Shown one piece after another: positions 9,393-17,310 of a DNA stretch of 64,000 nucleotides. The position numbers and the translations under genes are program-made. Source of the DNA: Rhizobium sp. 007 (GTDB lineage Bacteria > Pseudomonadota > Alphaproteobacteria > Rhizobiales > Rhizobiaceae); NCBI RefSeq assembly GCF_015353075.1, contig NZ_CP064187.1, positions 1,984,001 through 2,048,000 on the forward strand. The letters run 5' to 3'. The notes below the pieces were generated by a model that saw nothing but the letters and a program-made list of their open reading frames with translations, searched no databases and was not told where the DNA came from. Numbering within the stretch: the first letter of the stretch is position 1; each line of letters opens with the position of its first letter.

Positions 9393-10856
9393 TCACTTTT
9401 CTTGAAAGCGCTTGTGCTTGGACACTTCCGCGCCGGCATCTGCAGGCAAACTGAAAAAGCGTAACGACGACATGATCCCCATCAGGCCGACCGCCAAAAA
9501 GGCCCAGCGGAAATCGATAAGCGCAGGCTCCAGTGCCGAGCGAAGCGCGGTTGAGATATTAAGCAGAGCCGCCGCAACAGCGACGCCGAGCAGCATGGCG
9601 GCCTGCTGGAGCATGCTTGATAATGTCGAGGCAGAGCTGCGCTGCGCCGGGCTGATATCGGCGAAGGCAAGCGTGTTCAGCGCGGTAAATTCCATCGAGC
9701 GTGAAAGACCGGCCGCAAGCAGGATCGCGTAGATCACCGCCAGCGGCGTATCCGGCGTGAAAAAGCCGCACGCAATGATGCATAAAGCCGCAATCAGCCC
9801 ATTCACGCAAAGGACATTGCGGAATCCGAACTGCGCAAGCAGCGGCGTGGTCACTGCTTTCATGCCGAGATTGCCGAGAAAATAAACCAGCAGGTATGTG
9901 CCCGCGGCAATCGAGTTCAAACCGAAACCGAGCTGGAACAACAGCGGCAGCAGGAAGGGCGTGGCGTTGATCGCTATCCGGCAGGCCGTGCCCGCAGAGA
10001 GCGTCGAAATCGCAAAGGTCTGGACCTTGAACGCCGAGAGGTCGAGCAGCGGATTTTCCACCTTCAGGAAATGCCGGGTGGCCATGACGGAAAGCACGAT
10101 GCCGGTTGCAAGCATGGCAAAGACTAGAAGCAGGCTGCCTTCCCGCTTCACGGAGAGCTCGAGCGCGGCAAGCACGAATGTCATTCCGGCACCGCTCAGG
10201 ATGAAGCCCGGCACATCGAGACGACCCGGGTTCTCTTCGCGCTGCTCCGGCACGAAGCGCAGCACGAGCGCCATGCCGAGAAGGCCAATCGGAATATTGA
10301 TCAGGAAGTTCCAGTGCCAGCTTGCATAGGTTGTGATGAAGCCGCCGAGCACCGGTCCGATGACCGGAGCCGTCAGCGCCGGCCAGGTGATGAGCGCGAT
10401 CGCATTCACCAATTCAGACTTCGGCGCACTCTTCAAAACGATGATGCGCCCGACCGGCGTCATCAGCGCACTTCCGGCGCCCTGGATCGCACGTGCGACG
10501 ATGAATTCCGTAAGACTGCCGGAAAGGCCGCAGAAGAGCGATGCCCCGGTGAAGACGCCAATCGACGCCAGGAATATCCGCCGCGCACCGAAACGGTCGC
10601 CAAGCCAGCCGGAAAGCGGGATGAAAGCCGACATGGACAGCATGTAGACGGTGATGCCGATGCTCATCGAGACCGGCTGCACGCCGAAGCTCGCCGCCAT
10701 CTGCGGCAGCGAGGTCGCGACGATCGTGCCGTCGAGGATTTGCATGAAGAACGATACGGCGACGACCAGCGCAACGATCTTCGCCTGACCTGCGCTCGGC
10801 GCTTCGTCCGTTTTTTCACTCGTCTGTAGTGTTGTCATCGATATGCCATTGCGCAT
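9393..10856 (-). CDS. DHA2-family (14-TM) MFS drug/H+ antiporter
   Basis: 487 residues with about 14 hydrophobic helices and the MFS motif A (LGDRFGARR) after helix 2, plus the motif-C-like stretch WPALTAPVIGPVLGGF of antiporters. This is the EmrB/QacA type, exporting hydrophobic compounds in exchange for protons. No EmrA-like membrane-fusion partner is adjacent. Two starts are possible (10856 or 10838), neither with a good Shine-Dalgarno sequence. Expression may be regulated elsewhere, since no regulator gene is next to it. Confidence 0.88.
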   Translation of the reverse strand: MRNGISMTTLQTSEKTDEAPSAGQAKIVALVVAVSFFMQILDGTIVATSLPQMAASFGVQPVSMSIGITVYMLSMSAFIPLSGWLGDRFGARRIFLASIGVFTGASLFCGLSGSLTEFIVARAIQGAGSALMTPVGRIIVLKSAPKSELVNAIALITWPALTAPVIGPVLGGFITTYASWHWNFLINIPIGLLGMALVLRFVPEQREENPGRLDVPGFILSGAGMTFVLAALELSVKREGSLLLVFAMLATGIVLSVMATRHFLKVENPLLDLSAFKVQTFAISTLSAGTACRIAINATPFLLPLLFQLGFGLNSIAAGTYLLVYFLGNLGMKAVTTPLLAQFGFRNVLCVNGLIAALCIIACGFFTPDTPLAVIYAILLAAGLSRSMEFTALNTLAFADISPAQRSSASTLSSMLQQAAMLLGVAVAAALLNISTALRSALEPALIDFRWAFLAVGLMGIMSSLRFFSLPADAGAEVSKHKRFQEK

Positions 10857-11086
10857 TGCGGAGGAGAAGTGCGTATCGCCGCTGGGAACCGGGCAGGCAG
10901 GAATTCGGCACCCTGAATACGCTCCTTACGCTGCCGGGAAAAGTCAAAACGGTCCGTGCCCGCTTACAATTTCCGGTTTCCTGCGCGATCCTGTACGCAT
11001 CAACGGCACAAATTGGCTTCACAAGCGTTTGATGATGACCGGGGCGGCAGATTTCGCCGCGCCGGAATTCAACCGAGGATATTTCG

Positions 11087-11347
11087 ATGACGCCGGAAGA
11101 CCGCCGCGCCGTTTTCAGCCATCGCAAGATTGCAGCCATCGTCAAGGGAATGACACAGGAAGACGGAACTGACCTACCCATCACCGGCAAGTCGCTTGGC
11201 GAGGCGATCCTCTTCGTCTCCGAAGAAGCGGCAACCGATGCGTCGGCCGTGCATATCATCTACGGTGAGCACGGTTCGCTAAGCTACACGGATTGCCTGA
11301 GCATCTACCGTGAATACGGAGCAGAGCTTCGCAGCGAATTGACGTAG
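11087..11347 (+). CDS. small conserved hypothetical protein
   Basis: 86 residues, acidic overall, no signal peptide or membrane segment and no motif I can name. A GAGGA lies eight bases before the ATG, and the codon usage (GC-rich third positions) resembles neighbouring genes, which supports coding. It sits between the divergent MFS gene and the EamA transporter. Confidence 0.55.
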   Translation: MTPEDRRAVFSHRKIAAIVKGMTQEDGTDLPITGKSLGEAILFVSEEAATDASAVHIIYGEHGSLSYTDCLSIYREYGAELRSELT

Positions 11348-11456
11348 ACGGAAAGAGCAGTGCCCATTCGCATGGCAGCTATTCGCAACCGCATCTGCTC
11401 TCCGCAAGGTTTTTTTCGTATTCGGGAGACAACCTCCTCAAGTTCGATTCGAGAAC

Positions 11457-12428
11457 ATGTCCCCCACCCATTCGCCGCTCCGCGGTGTCCTCGTCGCATT
11501 CGCCGCCTATGCAGTCTTCGCTTTTAGCGATGCCTCGATCAAGATCCTTCACGGTGCGATCCCGTCTTACCAGGTGGCCTTCATCGGCTCGATCTTCGGC
11601 CTGGTCGTTTTGCCGGTGATCAAAGCGCGGGATGATTCCTGGCTCGATATCGTCCAGACATCGAACCGCATACTGTGGGCGCTTCGCTTCGTCTGCGGAG
11701 CGATCGGCGCGATCGCCTCGATCATCGCCTTCACGAAGCTGCCGATGGCGGAGGCCTTCTGTCTCCTCTTCCTGCTGCCCTCCTTCGTGACGATTCTCTC
11801 GGTCATCTTTCTTAAGGAGGACGTGCGCTGGCAGCGCTGGACGGCTGTCGTCGTCGGTTTCATCGGCGTGCTGACCGTGTTGCGGCCCGGCTTTCGCGAA
11901 TTGTCGGCGGGCCATCTGGCGGCCGCAATCGGCGGCTTGAGCGCAGCCATTTCCATCGTCATCCTGCGGGCGATGGGCCCCGCCGAAAAGCGCATTTCGC
12001 TCTATGGCGCCGGGCTTCTCGGAACGCTGATCGTCAGCGGCCTTCTGATGCTCTCGGATATTGCCGTTCCGACGCCGCGCGAGTGGCTCTTCATGGCGAG
12101 CTATGGCATTCTTGGAGCGATCGGCAACGTGCTTCTGATGACGGCGGCCCGCTTCGCGCCCGCAAACCTCGTCGCCCCGCCTCAGTACAGCCAGATGATC
12201 TGGGCAATCGTCTTCGGCTATCTCATCTTTGATGATACCATAGATCTCCCGATGGCCGCCGGCATCGTTTTGATCATCTGCTCGGGCCTGCTCACGCTCG
12301 CCCGCGAACGCAAGCGCGGTACGCCGCTTCCGGCCGCCGTCGTCTCGGTGGACAATCAGGCCCCCGTCTCTGCAACGGTGGAGCTTGCTGAAGCCAGCTT
12401 CGACGGCGTGGAACATCCTGCCGAATAG
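11457..12428 (+). CDS. EamA/DMT-family transporter
   Basis: 323 residues with ten predicted transmembrane helices arranged as two EamA repeats (first about 8-145, second about 155-290), the hallmark of drug/metabolite exporters of the RhaT/YdcZ group. Substrate cannot be told from sequence; relatives move amino acids, purines or riboflavin. The C-terminal 30 residues are polar and cytoplasmic. Monocistronic, with no regulator beside it. Confidence 0.88.
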   Translation: MSPTHSPLRGVLVAFAAYAVFAFSDASIKILHGAIPSYQVAFIGSIFGLVVLPVIKARDDSWLDIVQTSNRILWALRFVCGAIGAIASIIAFTKLPMAEAFCLLFLLPSFVTILSVIFLKEDVRWQRWTAVVVGFIGVLTVLRPGFRELSAGHLAAAIGGLSAAISIVILRAMGPAEKRISLYGAGLLGTLIVSGLLMLSDIAVPTPREWLFMASYGILGAIGNVLLMTAARFAPANLVAPPQYSQMIWAIVFGYLIFDDTIDLPMAAGIVLIICSGLLTLARERKRGTPLPAAVVSVDNQAPVSATVELAEASFDGVEHPAE

Positions 12429-12550
12429 GCCCGCAGTGGCCATAGTCCGGCCCTCGCTCGCTGCTATTCGAAAGCCGGGACAGTCTTTAGCTCCTTCGGC
12501 AACGGAACAATCCGGAGAGGCGCTTGTTCCAGATAAAAGAGGGAGTTTTC

Positions 12551-12781
12551 ATGACTGATGAACCCAAGGAACGCGGTGAGCCCGTCCCGCCGTCGCCCGC
12601 CGAGGAAGAAACGCGCCTACTGGCGGAGGAGCGGCGCAGCTGGCTGATCTGGACCTTCGGGATCGCCGGAGCGATCGCCGTTGTCATCATCATCGGCAGC
12701 ATAGCCATTTCACCCGGTCCTGATCAGGCGACGACCGGCTCTACACGACCCCCGCCCCAGGTCGAAGCGCCGGCACCTTAA
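12551..12781 (+). CDS. small single-pass membrane protein
   Basis: 76 residues: an acidic, Pro/Glu-rich N-terminus, one transmembrane helix (about 33-58, WLIWTFGIAGAIAVVIIIGS) and a Pro-rich C-terminal tail. AGAGGGAG before the ATG at 12551 sets the start, 27 bp inside the longest open frame. It has the same plan as the protein at 18932-19240 inside the island. Function unknown. Confidence 0.65.
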   Translation: MTDEPKERGEPVPPSPAEEETRLLAEERRSWLIWTFGIAGAIAVVIIIGSIAISPGPDQATTGSTRPPPQVEAPAP

Positions 12782-12868
12782 ATGGGCTGGTGCCGCTGCA
12801 TGAAAGCATTCTGGCTTTCATGTGCAGCCTTTCAGCTGTATGACGCGATAAAAATGAAAAGGAAGCCG

Positions 12869-13105
12869 ATGGCCGCACGAGACCGTTTTTCGAAAAAGCT
12901 GACCTGCCCGCAATGCGGCAATACCGGCTTCGCCGAGGCCTCGGAGGACGACCACCCTTCGCGCAAGAATCCCGCATTTCGTGTCGATCAGCTGCCCAAA
13001 GGCTTCTTCGAGCAAAAATCCTCGAATTTCCAGGAAACATACATCATCCGCTGCGAATGCAGCCGCAAGTTTCCATTCCGCGCACTGACGGAAAAGACCG
13101 CCTGA
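12869..13105 (+). CDS. small zinc-ribbon-like protein
   Basis: 78 residues with a CPQCG knuckle near residue 13 and a second CEC pair near 62 (IIRCECSRKF), suggesting a four-Cys zinc site. AAAAGGA directly precedes the ATG at 12869, preferred over upstream starts. The protein is basic; a nucleic-acid or protein-binding role is possible but not shown. It lies 6 bp from the convergent gene at 13112. Confidence 0.65.
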   Translation: MAARDRFSKKLTCPQCGNTGFAEASEDDHPSRKNPAFRVDQLPKGFFEQKSSNFQETYIIRCECSRKFPFRALTEKTA

Positions 13106-13111
13106 ACCGGC

Positions 13112-13300
13112 TCAGGCGAGGCCCAGCGGGATTACCGCAACCTTGCGGCTAGGACCATAATCACGCTCATGCGACGTAGGATAGCGGTCATTACGGCGAG
13201 CGCTGAAATCGATGCGGTTCGATTCGAAGATACCGTCGGGATAGGTGCCGGTGTCGTCGGTTTCGACTTCGGATTTGGCGGTAACGATTCTAAAGATCAT
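13112..13300 (-). CDS. small hypothetical protein
   Basis: 62 residues, charged, no membrane segment or known motif. The GGAGGAG placed seven bases before the ATG is one of the best ribosome-binding sites in the region and is the main reason to accept it. Convergent with the zinc-ribbon gene. Confidence 0.5.
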   Translation of the reverse strand: MIFRIVTAKSEVETDDTGTYPDGIFESNRIDFSARRNDRYPTSHERDYGPSRKVAVIPLGLA

Positions 13301-13557
13301 GGGCTCCTCCAGTTCGCCGCCTTAACGGCCGGCGGCACGCTTCCGTTCCGTCATATCCCCGAGATAGTTAAAAATTAACCATACTTCGCGGACAGAAGAC
13401 GAAATCAAGGGCCGCCTTTGGCTAAGCAAAGAGCCGCTGCCGCGAAGAGAGCAGTGCGTCTCTCCCTGCAAGGGATGTGGATTTACTTTCACCTTCCGCA
13501 TTTTCCTACCCCCAAGGAAGTGGTATTCTTTACATGGATAAAACATAGGGGGAACTC

Positions 13558-13962
13558 ATGCCACGCGTAGCAGAACTTTACTTCAAGACCGCAATCGTCT
13601 TCTTCATTATCGGGATCGCCATCGGTTTGAACATGGCCATTTCCCACGATCATACCGTTATCGGCGCCCATGCCCACTGTAATCTCTTGGGCTGGGTCAG
13701 CATGGCGATTTTCGGAGGGTATCATGCACTGAACCCGAAGAAAGCGGAACGCCGCATCGCTATGATCCAGTATTACATCTACACGGCGGGCCTTACGGTA
13801 TTGGTCCCGGCGCTCTACATGATGCTGCGGGGGAATGCGGCCATGGAGCCGGTCGTCGCCGTTTCGTCACTGATCATCTTCGCCGGCGCTCTGCTCTTCG
13901 CCTTCATCATCTTCTCGCCGAAGGAACCGGCAATTACCCCGTCAGCAGCACCGGTGCGGTAG
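13558..13962 (+). CDS. four-helix membrane protein resembling a slice of heme-copper oxidase/NorB
   Basis: 134 residues, about four transmembrane helices. The segment GAHAHCNLLGWVSMAIFG strongly resembles the helix of NorB/cytochrome oxidase subunit I that carries heme-ligand histidines (HxHxNLLGWV), and the first helix has an oxidase-like look. It is far too short to be an oxidase (subunit I is about 450-550 residues). Stand-alone proteins of this type occur in rhizobia; function unknown, possibly heme binding. GGGGGAA precedes the ATG. About 250 bp of sequence without a gene separates it from the minus-strand gene upstream. Confidence 0.7.
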   Translation: MPRVAELYFKTAIVFFIIGIAIGLNMAISHDHTVIGAHAHCNLLGWVSMAIFGGYHALNPKKAERRIAMIQYYIYTAGLTVLVPALYMMLRGNAAMEPVVAVSSLIIFAGALLFAFIIFSPKEPAITPSAAPVR

Positions 13963-14023
13963 GATCAAGACTGAGACGCAAAAGCGAGGGGCAGCCCATG
14001 CTGCCTCCTGCTTAGCCCAACAT

Positions 14024-14182
14024 CTACCTCTTTTTCGAATCAGCTGACAGCACGCGATGCGACGCGTCGTCCATAGCGCGGCTCGCTTCCTGGCCATCAC
14101 GCTTTAGGCCCCAGGCCGTATTTCCGCAAGACGAAAGCAGCAGTGCCGCGAGGCAGGCGAAGGCGAGCATGGATTTCGGCAT
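14024..14182 (-). CDS. entericidin EcnA/B-like small lipoprotein
   Basis: A 52-residue ORF read directly from the sequence. It begins MPKSMLAFACLAALLLSSCG, a lipoprotein signal with lipobox SSC (Cys19), followed by an entericidin-like short amphipathic tail (NTAWGLKRDGQEASRAMDDA). Entericidins are tiny inner/outer-membrane lipoproteins; in enterobacteria EcnA/EcnB act as an antidote/toxin pair in stationary phase, but in rhizobia single copies are common and their role is unclear. AGGGG is correctly spaced before the ATG. A longer antisense-frame reading at 14097-14279 is a shadow. Confidence 0.8.
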   Translation of the reverse strand: MPKSMLAFACLAALLLSSCGNTAWGLKRDGQEASRAMDDASHRVLSADSKKR

Positions 14183-14424
14183 CGATATCCCCTGATAGGA
14201 ATTGGCAATGCCGTGAACATGTTACACAAAACGGCAAAATCAATGCCGTGGGTCGAACAACTCCGGTCTTCAATCCCAAATCATGAATACGAAGATCGCC
14301 ATTCGACGCGAAGGCCTCATCGGCGCAGCCACTTGAATGATGAACATCAGAAATTACTTATATTAATAGGCGTGCAGTGCACGCGGGAATGATGCTTAGC
14401 TAGGCATCATGCTGGGAGGTTGTT

Positions 14425-14784
14425 ATGGCAAACACACTGATGGAAGGAAGAAGGATACAGGATTGGGTCAACCTGGTCCTGGCGGTATGCTTGTTCATCT
14501 CGCCATGGGTTGTCGGCTTTGCGGCTGAAGCCGCGCCGACCTGGAACGCATGGATCGTCGGCATCATTCTCGGCGCCCTGGCGATCACGGCGCTTTCGGC
14601 TTTCGCCGAATGGGAGGAATGGGCAAACCTGGTAGTCGGCCTATGGTTGATTGCCTCGCCATGGGCGCTCGGCTTTGCGGCCAGCGCAGCAGCGATGTGG
14701 ACGGCCGTCATCATGGGAGTGCTCGTCGCTGCGATATCGCTATGGGCAGTCTGGGATGTTCATCATCCCCATGCTCACGCCTAG
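14425..14784 (+). CDS. SPW-repeat membrane protein
   Basis: 119 residues with two tandem repeats, each of two hydrophobic helices and an SPW motif (FISPWVVGFAAEA at about 22-34 and IASPWALGFAASA at about 78-90). This is the SPW (PF03779-type) family of integral membrane proteins of unknown function, often stress-induced in rhizobia. The His-rich C-terminus (HHPHAHA) could bind metal. GGGAGG precedes the ATG. It is the last backbone gene before the island. Confidence 0.88.
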   Translation: MANTLMEGRRIQDWVNLVLAVCLFISPWVVGFAAEAAPTWNAWIVGIILGALAITALSAFAEWEEWANLVVGLWLIASPWALGFAASAAAMWTAVIMGVLVAAISLWAVWDVHHPHAHA

Positions 14785-14915
14785 GCGCGGGTAACAGCAG
14801 TCCGACTGGCTGGATAGCATGCATTAAGGCAGTGAGGCGGCGTACAGCAAAACAGCCGCCTCGCGAAACGTTTGTTCGTTCTTACGGTTCTACTGAATGC
14901 CCTGCATAATAGGGA

Positions 14916-14932
14916 AAATGGTGGGTGATGTA
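14916..14932. repeat. left attachment site (attL core) of the tRNA-Lys island
   Basis: AAATGGTGGGTGATGTA, 17 bases identical to 29817-29833, where the same bases form the 3' CCA, acceptor arm and start of the T-arm of tRNA-Lys. Flanking bases differ on both sides. A tRNA-end duplicate at the far boundary of a foreign segment is the standard signature of tyrosine-integrase insertion. Confidence 0.85.
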
Positions 14933-14996
14933 TCTGTCAAACTGTTTTTTTAAGTATTTGAATAAACGTACCTATCTCTTACAGCCATATGTATAA

Positions 14997-15018
14997 TACC
15001 CCCAATTATACCCCCAAA
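14997..15018 (+). repeat. two TACCCCCAA motifs inside attL, candidate integrase arm sites
   Basis: TACCCCCAAT at 14997-15006 and TACCCCCAAA at 15009-15018, 65-85 bp inside the left core. The same motif recurs three times just inside the right core (29668-29710). Motif reuse near both att cores suggests arm-type sites for integrase or excisionase. Confidence 0.5.
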
Positions 15019-15060
15019 GACCATCCCGCATCCCAAGAGTCCAGCTTCGCACAACCTTTG

Positions 15061-15066
15061 TATAAT
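15061..15066 (+). promoter_or_regulatory. consensus -10 box of the candidate small RNA
   Basis: A perfect TATAAT at 15061-15066 would place a transcription start near 15073, just before three tandem hairpins ending in a terminator. No good -35 hexamer is seen 16-18 bp upstream. Confidence 0.4.
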
Positions 15067-15072
15067 TTCTCC

Positions 15073-15240
15073 AGGTGCCGCCTGCTGATAGGTTGTCATT
15101 GCCTCATCTCACCCCAGCCCCCCCGGATGAGGCGAGCAAGCAGCGCCTCGGTGTTTCTACCCCATCTCTCACCGTGGCCGACGGATAACGCATCCGTCTT
15201 GACCGTCTCGACTGGCCAGGTTGAGACGGTCTTTCTTTCG
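15073..15240 (+). ncRNA. candidate structured small RNA of about 165 nt
   Basis: Three perfect hairpins follow one another: GCCTCATC/GATGAGGC (15101-15108 with 15126-15133), whose loop is C-rich; GACGGAT/ATCCGTC (15180-15186 with 15192-15198); and GACCGTCTC/GAGACGGTC (15201-15209 with 15223-15231) followed directly by TTTCTTTC, an intrinsic terminator. No protein frame uses this strand. A C-rich exposed loop is typical of rhizobial trans-acting RNAs that pair with Shine-Dalgarno sequences. I cannot assign it to a named family. It lies about 140 bp inside attL, in the island. Confidence 0.55.
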
Positions 15241-15254
15241 CGTGTGCCACCAAG

Positions 15255-15286
15255 AAAAAAACCCGCCGGCTGATGAGGCCGACGGG
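15255..15286 (-). terminator. intrinsic terminator of the 15.4-kb secreted-protein gene
   Basis: On the minus strand a 9-bp GC-rich stem (CCCGTCGGC / GCCGGCGGG, one wobble pair) is followed by seven T residues. It terminates the minus-strand gene starting at 15662 and converges with the small-RNA terminator. Confidence 0.75.
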
Positions 15287-15339
15287 CTGGGCTGAGGGGT
15301 AAACCGTTCGCTTTTTCCCTGACCTGCGAGCGCCACCGA

Positions 15340-15662
15340 CTAGAAATCAAAATAGAGGGTCACTCCCGACCGCCGGTGGTAGCGGTAATGTCAGGATAGC
15401 CGCCGTAGTACCGAGGATAGCCGTAGTACCCGTATCGGCGAGGGTAGCAGTTGCCGTAGTAACGGCAGGAACGGTAGGCGTACCGCCGGTTCCAATTGCG
15501 ACCCGAACGCCAATGACCATGGTGCCGTTTTTTGACCTGCACGACATCGCCGGTCTGCACCTGTTCTGCTTTCGGCACGAAGATCGGCGCAGCGTTTAGC
15601 GGTAGGGCGAAAGAGGCAGCCAGGACTACAGCTGCGAGGGCGGATAAGAGCTTTTTCATCAT
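15340..15662 (-). pseudogene. Tyr/Arg-rich secreted protein, frameshifted near its end
   Basis: Starts MMKKLLSALAAVVLAASF (signal peptide) after GGAGGAG, then a mature part rich in Tyr, Arg and Gly (RRYGYYGYPRYYGGYP), like small rhizobial BA14K/RcnB-type envelope proteins. The actual frame stops at 15360 after an unrelated TTGGRE tail. Shifting by one base at about 15390 restores a natural ending, GVTLYFDF, with stop at 15340, as seen in such proteins. A lost C (GACCAT to GACAT on the coding strand) explains it. It is cargo of the island or an assembly error. Confidence 0.6.
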
Positions 15663-15861
15663 GAACTCCTCCTCGCTATCTACATTGAACCATCGCGCCT
15701 GAACCACCGATGAACGTTGCGTGGCGGCGACTTGCGCTTAGCAGAGTCAACTGGCCGGCGCGCTGCTGGCGTGGGTGCAGGTGGTGACCGCGCCGGCCTT
15801 TGGCAACTGGGAGCCGCCGGCTGCCATAGCGCGGCGTCGACGAGGCGGTTGGCGCTAGCCT

Positions 15862-16164
15862 CTAAGGCCCGCGCCGAGGCGCGCGGGGCGACGCGCACTC
15901 AATTAATTCCCAGAGTTCTCCACGACGGTACGTCGTATAGAGCAACCAATCCATTCCACCGCGCTCCTCGTTGCAGCGCTTGCACGCCAAGGCGATGTTG
16001 TCGCGATTGTTGCGGCCGCCTTCCGAGCGGCGCCGCAGGTGTTCCATAGTTTCAGCGTTTGGTGGCTGCTTGCGCGGCGGCTTGTCGCTCAGCACCATCA
16101 GTCCCCCGCAGAGACCACCTTGCTTCTCGCGAATCTTGATGCGGTTCTGGATGTGGCGTGTCAT
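15862..16164 (-). CDS. HNH endonuclease
   Basis: 100 residues with the HNH core: a first Cys (GLCGGL), then TMEHLRRRSEGGRNNRDNIA carrying the catalytic His and Asn, then CKRCNEERG for the last zinc/metal ligands. Small HNH proteins of this type are common in phages beside packaging or integration genes and in mobile elements, where they nick or cut DNA. It is 4 bp downstream of the gene at 16169-16393, so the pair is probably one transcript, divergent from the HTH gene at 16593. Confidence 0.8.
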   Translation of the reverse strand: MTRHIQNRIKIREKQGGLCGGLMVLSDKPPRKQPPNAETMEHLRRRSEGGRNNRDNIALACKRCNEERGGMDWLLYTTYRRGELWELIECASPRAPRRGP

Positions 16165-16168
16165 GTGG

Positions 16169-16393
16169 TCAGCCCTTGAGCGGTTCCAGGGCGCCGGCCA
16201 TTACGGTGCGCAGAGGGCGCCCGTAGGCATCGCCGATAACTTCAATGTCGTATAGCTCGATGCCTCGCGCTGTTCGTCTGCGACCAAGCACCCTAGCCTT
16301 CATTTCACTTCCAAACTGGACGTCGGCGCCGATCCTGAACTTCCAAGCTGCGCGATAAACGCGCCGTGGTCTTCTGGCTGGGCGATCGGCCAT
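16169..16393 (-). CDS. small basic hypothetical protein, island
   Basis: 74 residues from the ATG at 16393 (MADRPARRPRRVY). A longer frame reaches back to 16555, but that would run through the divergent operator region, so the internal start is preferred. The protein has an Arg-rich N-terminus and a probable beta-rich middle (KMKARVLGRRRT-like stretch, then IELYDIEVIG). No family recognised. Lies immediately upstream of the HNH gene. Confidence 0.5.
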   Translation of the reverse strand: MADRPARRPRRVYRAAWKFRIGADVQFGSEMKARVLGRRRTARGIELYDIEVIGDAYGRPLRTVMAGALEPLKG

Positions 16394-16529
16394 GGTAACT
16401 GCCCGCGTTACGGGCAAGGCCACGGAGCCTCGTCTTGCAATGAGACCGCGCGGCAAAAGGGTTCTATCGTCGGGCTGATCCGCGTGTGCATGGTCACTGT
16501 GGCTCCTCGTTGTGTTTGTATTCGAAGTG

Positions 16530-16544
16530 TGCATAATAAATGCA
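16530..16544. promoter_or_regulatory. candidate operator between divergent island genes
   Basis: TGCAT-n5-ATGCA at 16530-16544 is a perfect inverted repeat between the start of the 16393 gene and the HTH gene at 16593. A related AGTGCAATAA half-site follows at about 16573. A natural target for the HTH protein encoded beside it. Confidence 0.4.
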
Positions 16545-16592
16545 ACATCGCGCAAACCATGTCAACATAAAAAGTGCAATAAGGGTTATTTT

Positions 16593-16919
16593 ATGATTAC
16601 TCCCTCTCAAAGCCGCGCCGCGCGGGCACTCGTGGAATGGTCCCGTGAGCAGCTAGCAGAGGTCTCTCGCGTGGCTCTTCGAACGATTGTTGATTTCGAG
16701 CGAGGGGCCAGGGCGCCACGCGAAGTCACGATTCTCGCTATCGAGAGGGCATTTTCTGACGCTGGCATCGCCTTCCTCGACGGCGACTACTCCGGCTCAG
16801 GTGGCCCAGGTGTTCGGCTCGTGGCGCCCGCTGGCAAGTCGATCGACGCCGACGACACGCAGATGGTTCAATACCGCGAGTATCTCGTGAATGACGCGCC
16901 CCCAGGCGCTGGTGGCTGA
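16593..16919 (+). CDS. small XRE-type HTH regulator of the island
   Basis: 108 residues. The first 60 form a Cro/CI-like helix-turn-helix (RAARALVEWSREQLAEVSRV, then TIVDFERGARAP and IERAFSDAGIAF), the reduced repressor seen in alphaproteobacterial prophages and integrative elements. AAGGG precedes the ATG at 16593. It is transcribed divergently from the 16393/HNH pair, with the inverted repeat at 16530-16544 between them, suggesting control of a lytic/lysogenic-like or excision switch. The C-terminal 45 residues look disordered. Confidence 0.75.
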   Translation: MITPSQSRAARALVEWSREQLAEVSRVALRTIVDFERGARAPREVTILAIERAFSDAGIAFLDGDYSGSGGPGVRLVAPAGKSIDADDTQMVQYREYLVNDAPPGAGG

Positions 16920-17172
16920 AGTCAGCGGAGCCCCCTTGAATATTCCCGATCTAGTGGCTTCTGCTAAGACCGTTCACGCCCGTTACAGCGCGGGCCGCAT
17001 GGAACGTGAGACCGTGAGAGAATGGATTGGCAGGCTCGGTGCTTACGATGGCCCTACTGGCGAACGCGTACGGGAAGCAGCTGAATGGTTTCGTGCCAAT
17101 AAAAACGAACCGGTATCTGAGGAAGTCAGATTGAAGGATCTCGAACGGCTCGCTGCAATCTTTGCATCTTGA
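16891..17172 (+). CDS. hypothetical island protein overlapping the HTH gene
   Basis: 93 residues, predicted helical and charged (TVREWIGRLGAYDG, then RVREAAEWFRANKNE). The start overlaps the last 29 bp of the HTH gene, suggesting coupling. No family recognised; the Shine-Dalgarno sequence is weak. Confidence 0.5.
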   Translation: MTRPQALVAEVSGAPLNIPDLVASAKTVHARYSAGRMERETVREWIGRLGAYDGPTGERVREAAEWFRANKNEPVSEEVRLKDLERLAAIFAS

Positions 17173-17310
17173 CCAGAACATTATCTCTCAATAATTTCTA
17201 CCTGCGGCTTCACCAACCGTAGCGGCAACCAACCTCACATCACCACATCGAGGAGACCGAAAAGAAGCTCTCCGGCATTCGTGCCGGCGGCAGGTCTGTA
17301 AACTCGTTAT

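Noticed and set aside
14097..14279. 60-residue minus-strand frame
   Set aside because: Overlaps the entericidin-like gene in another frame, which has the better start and a clear lipobox.
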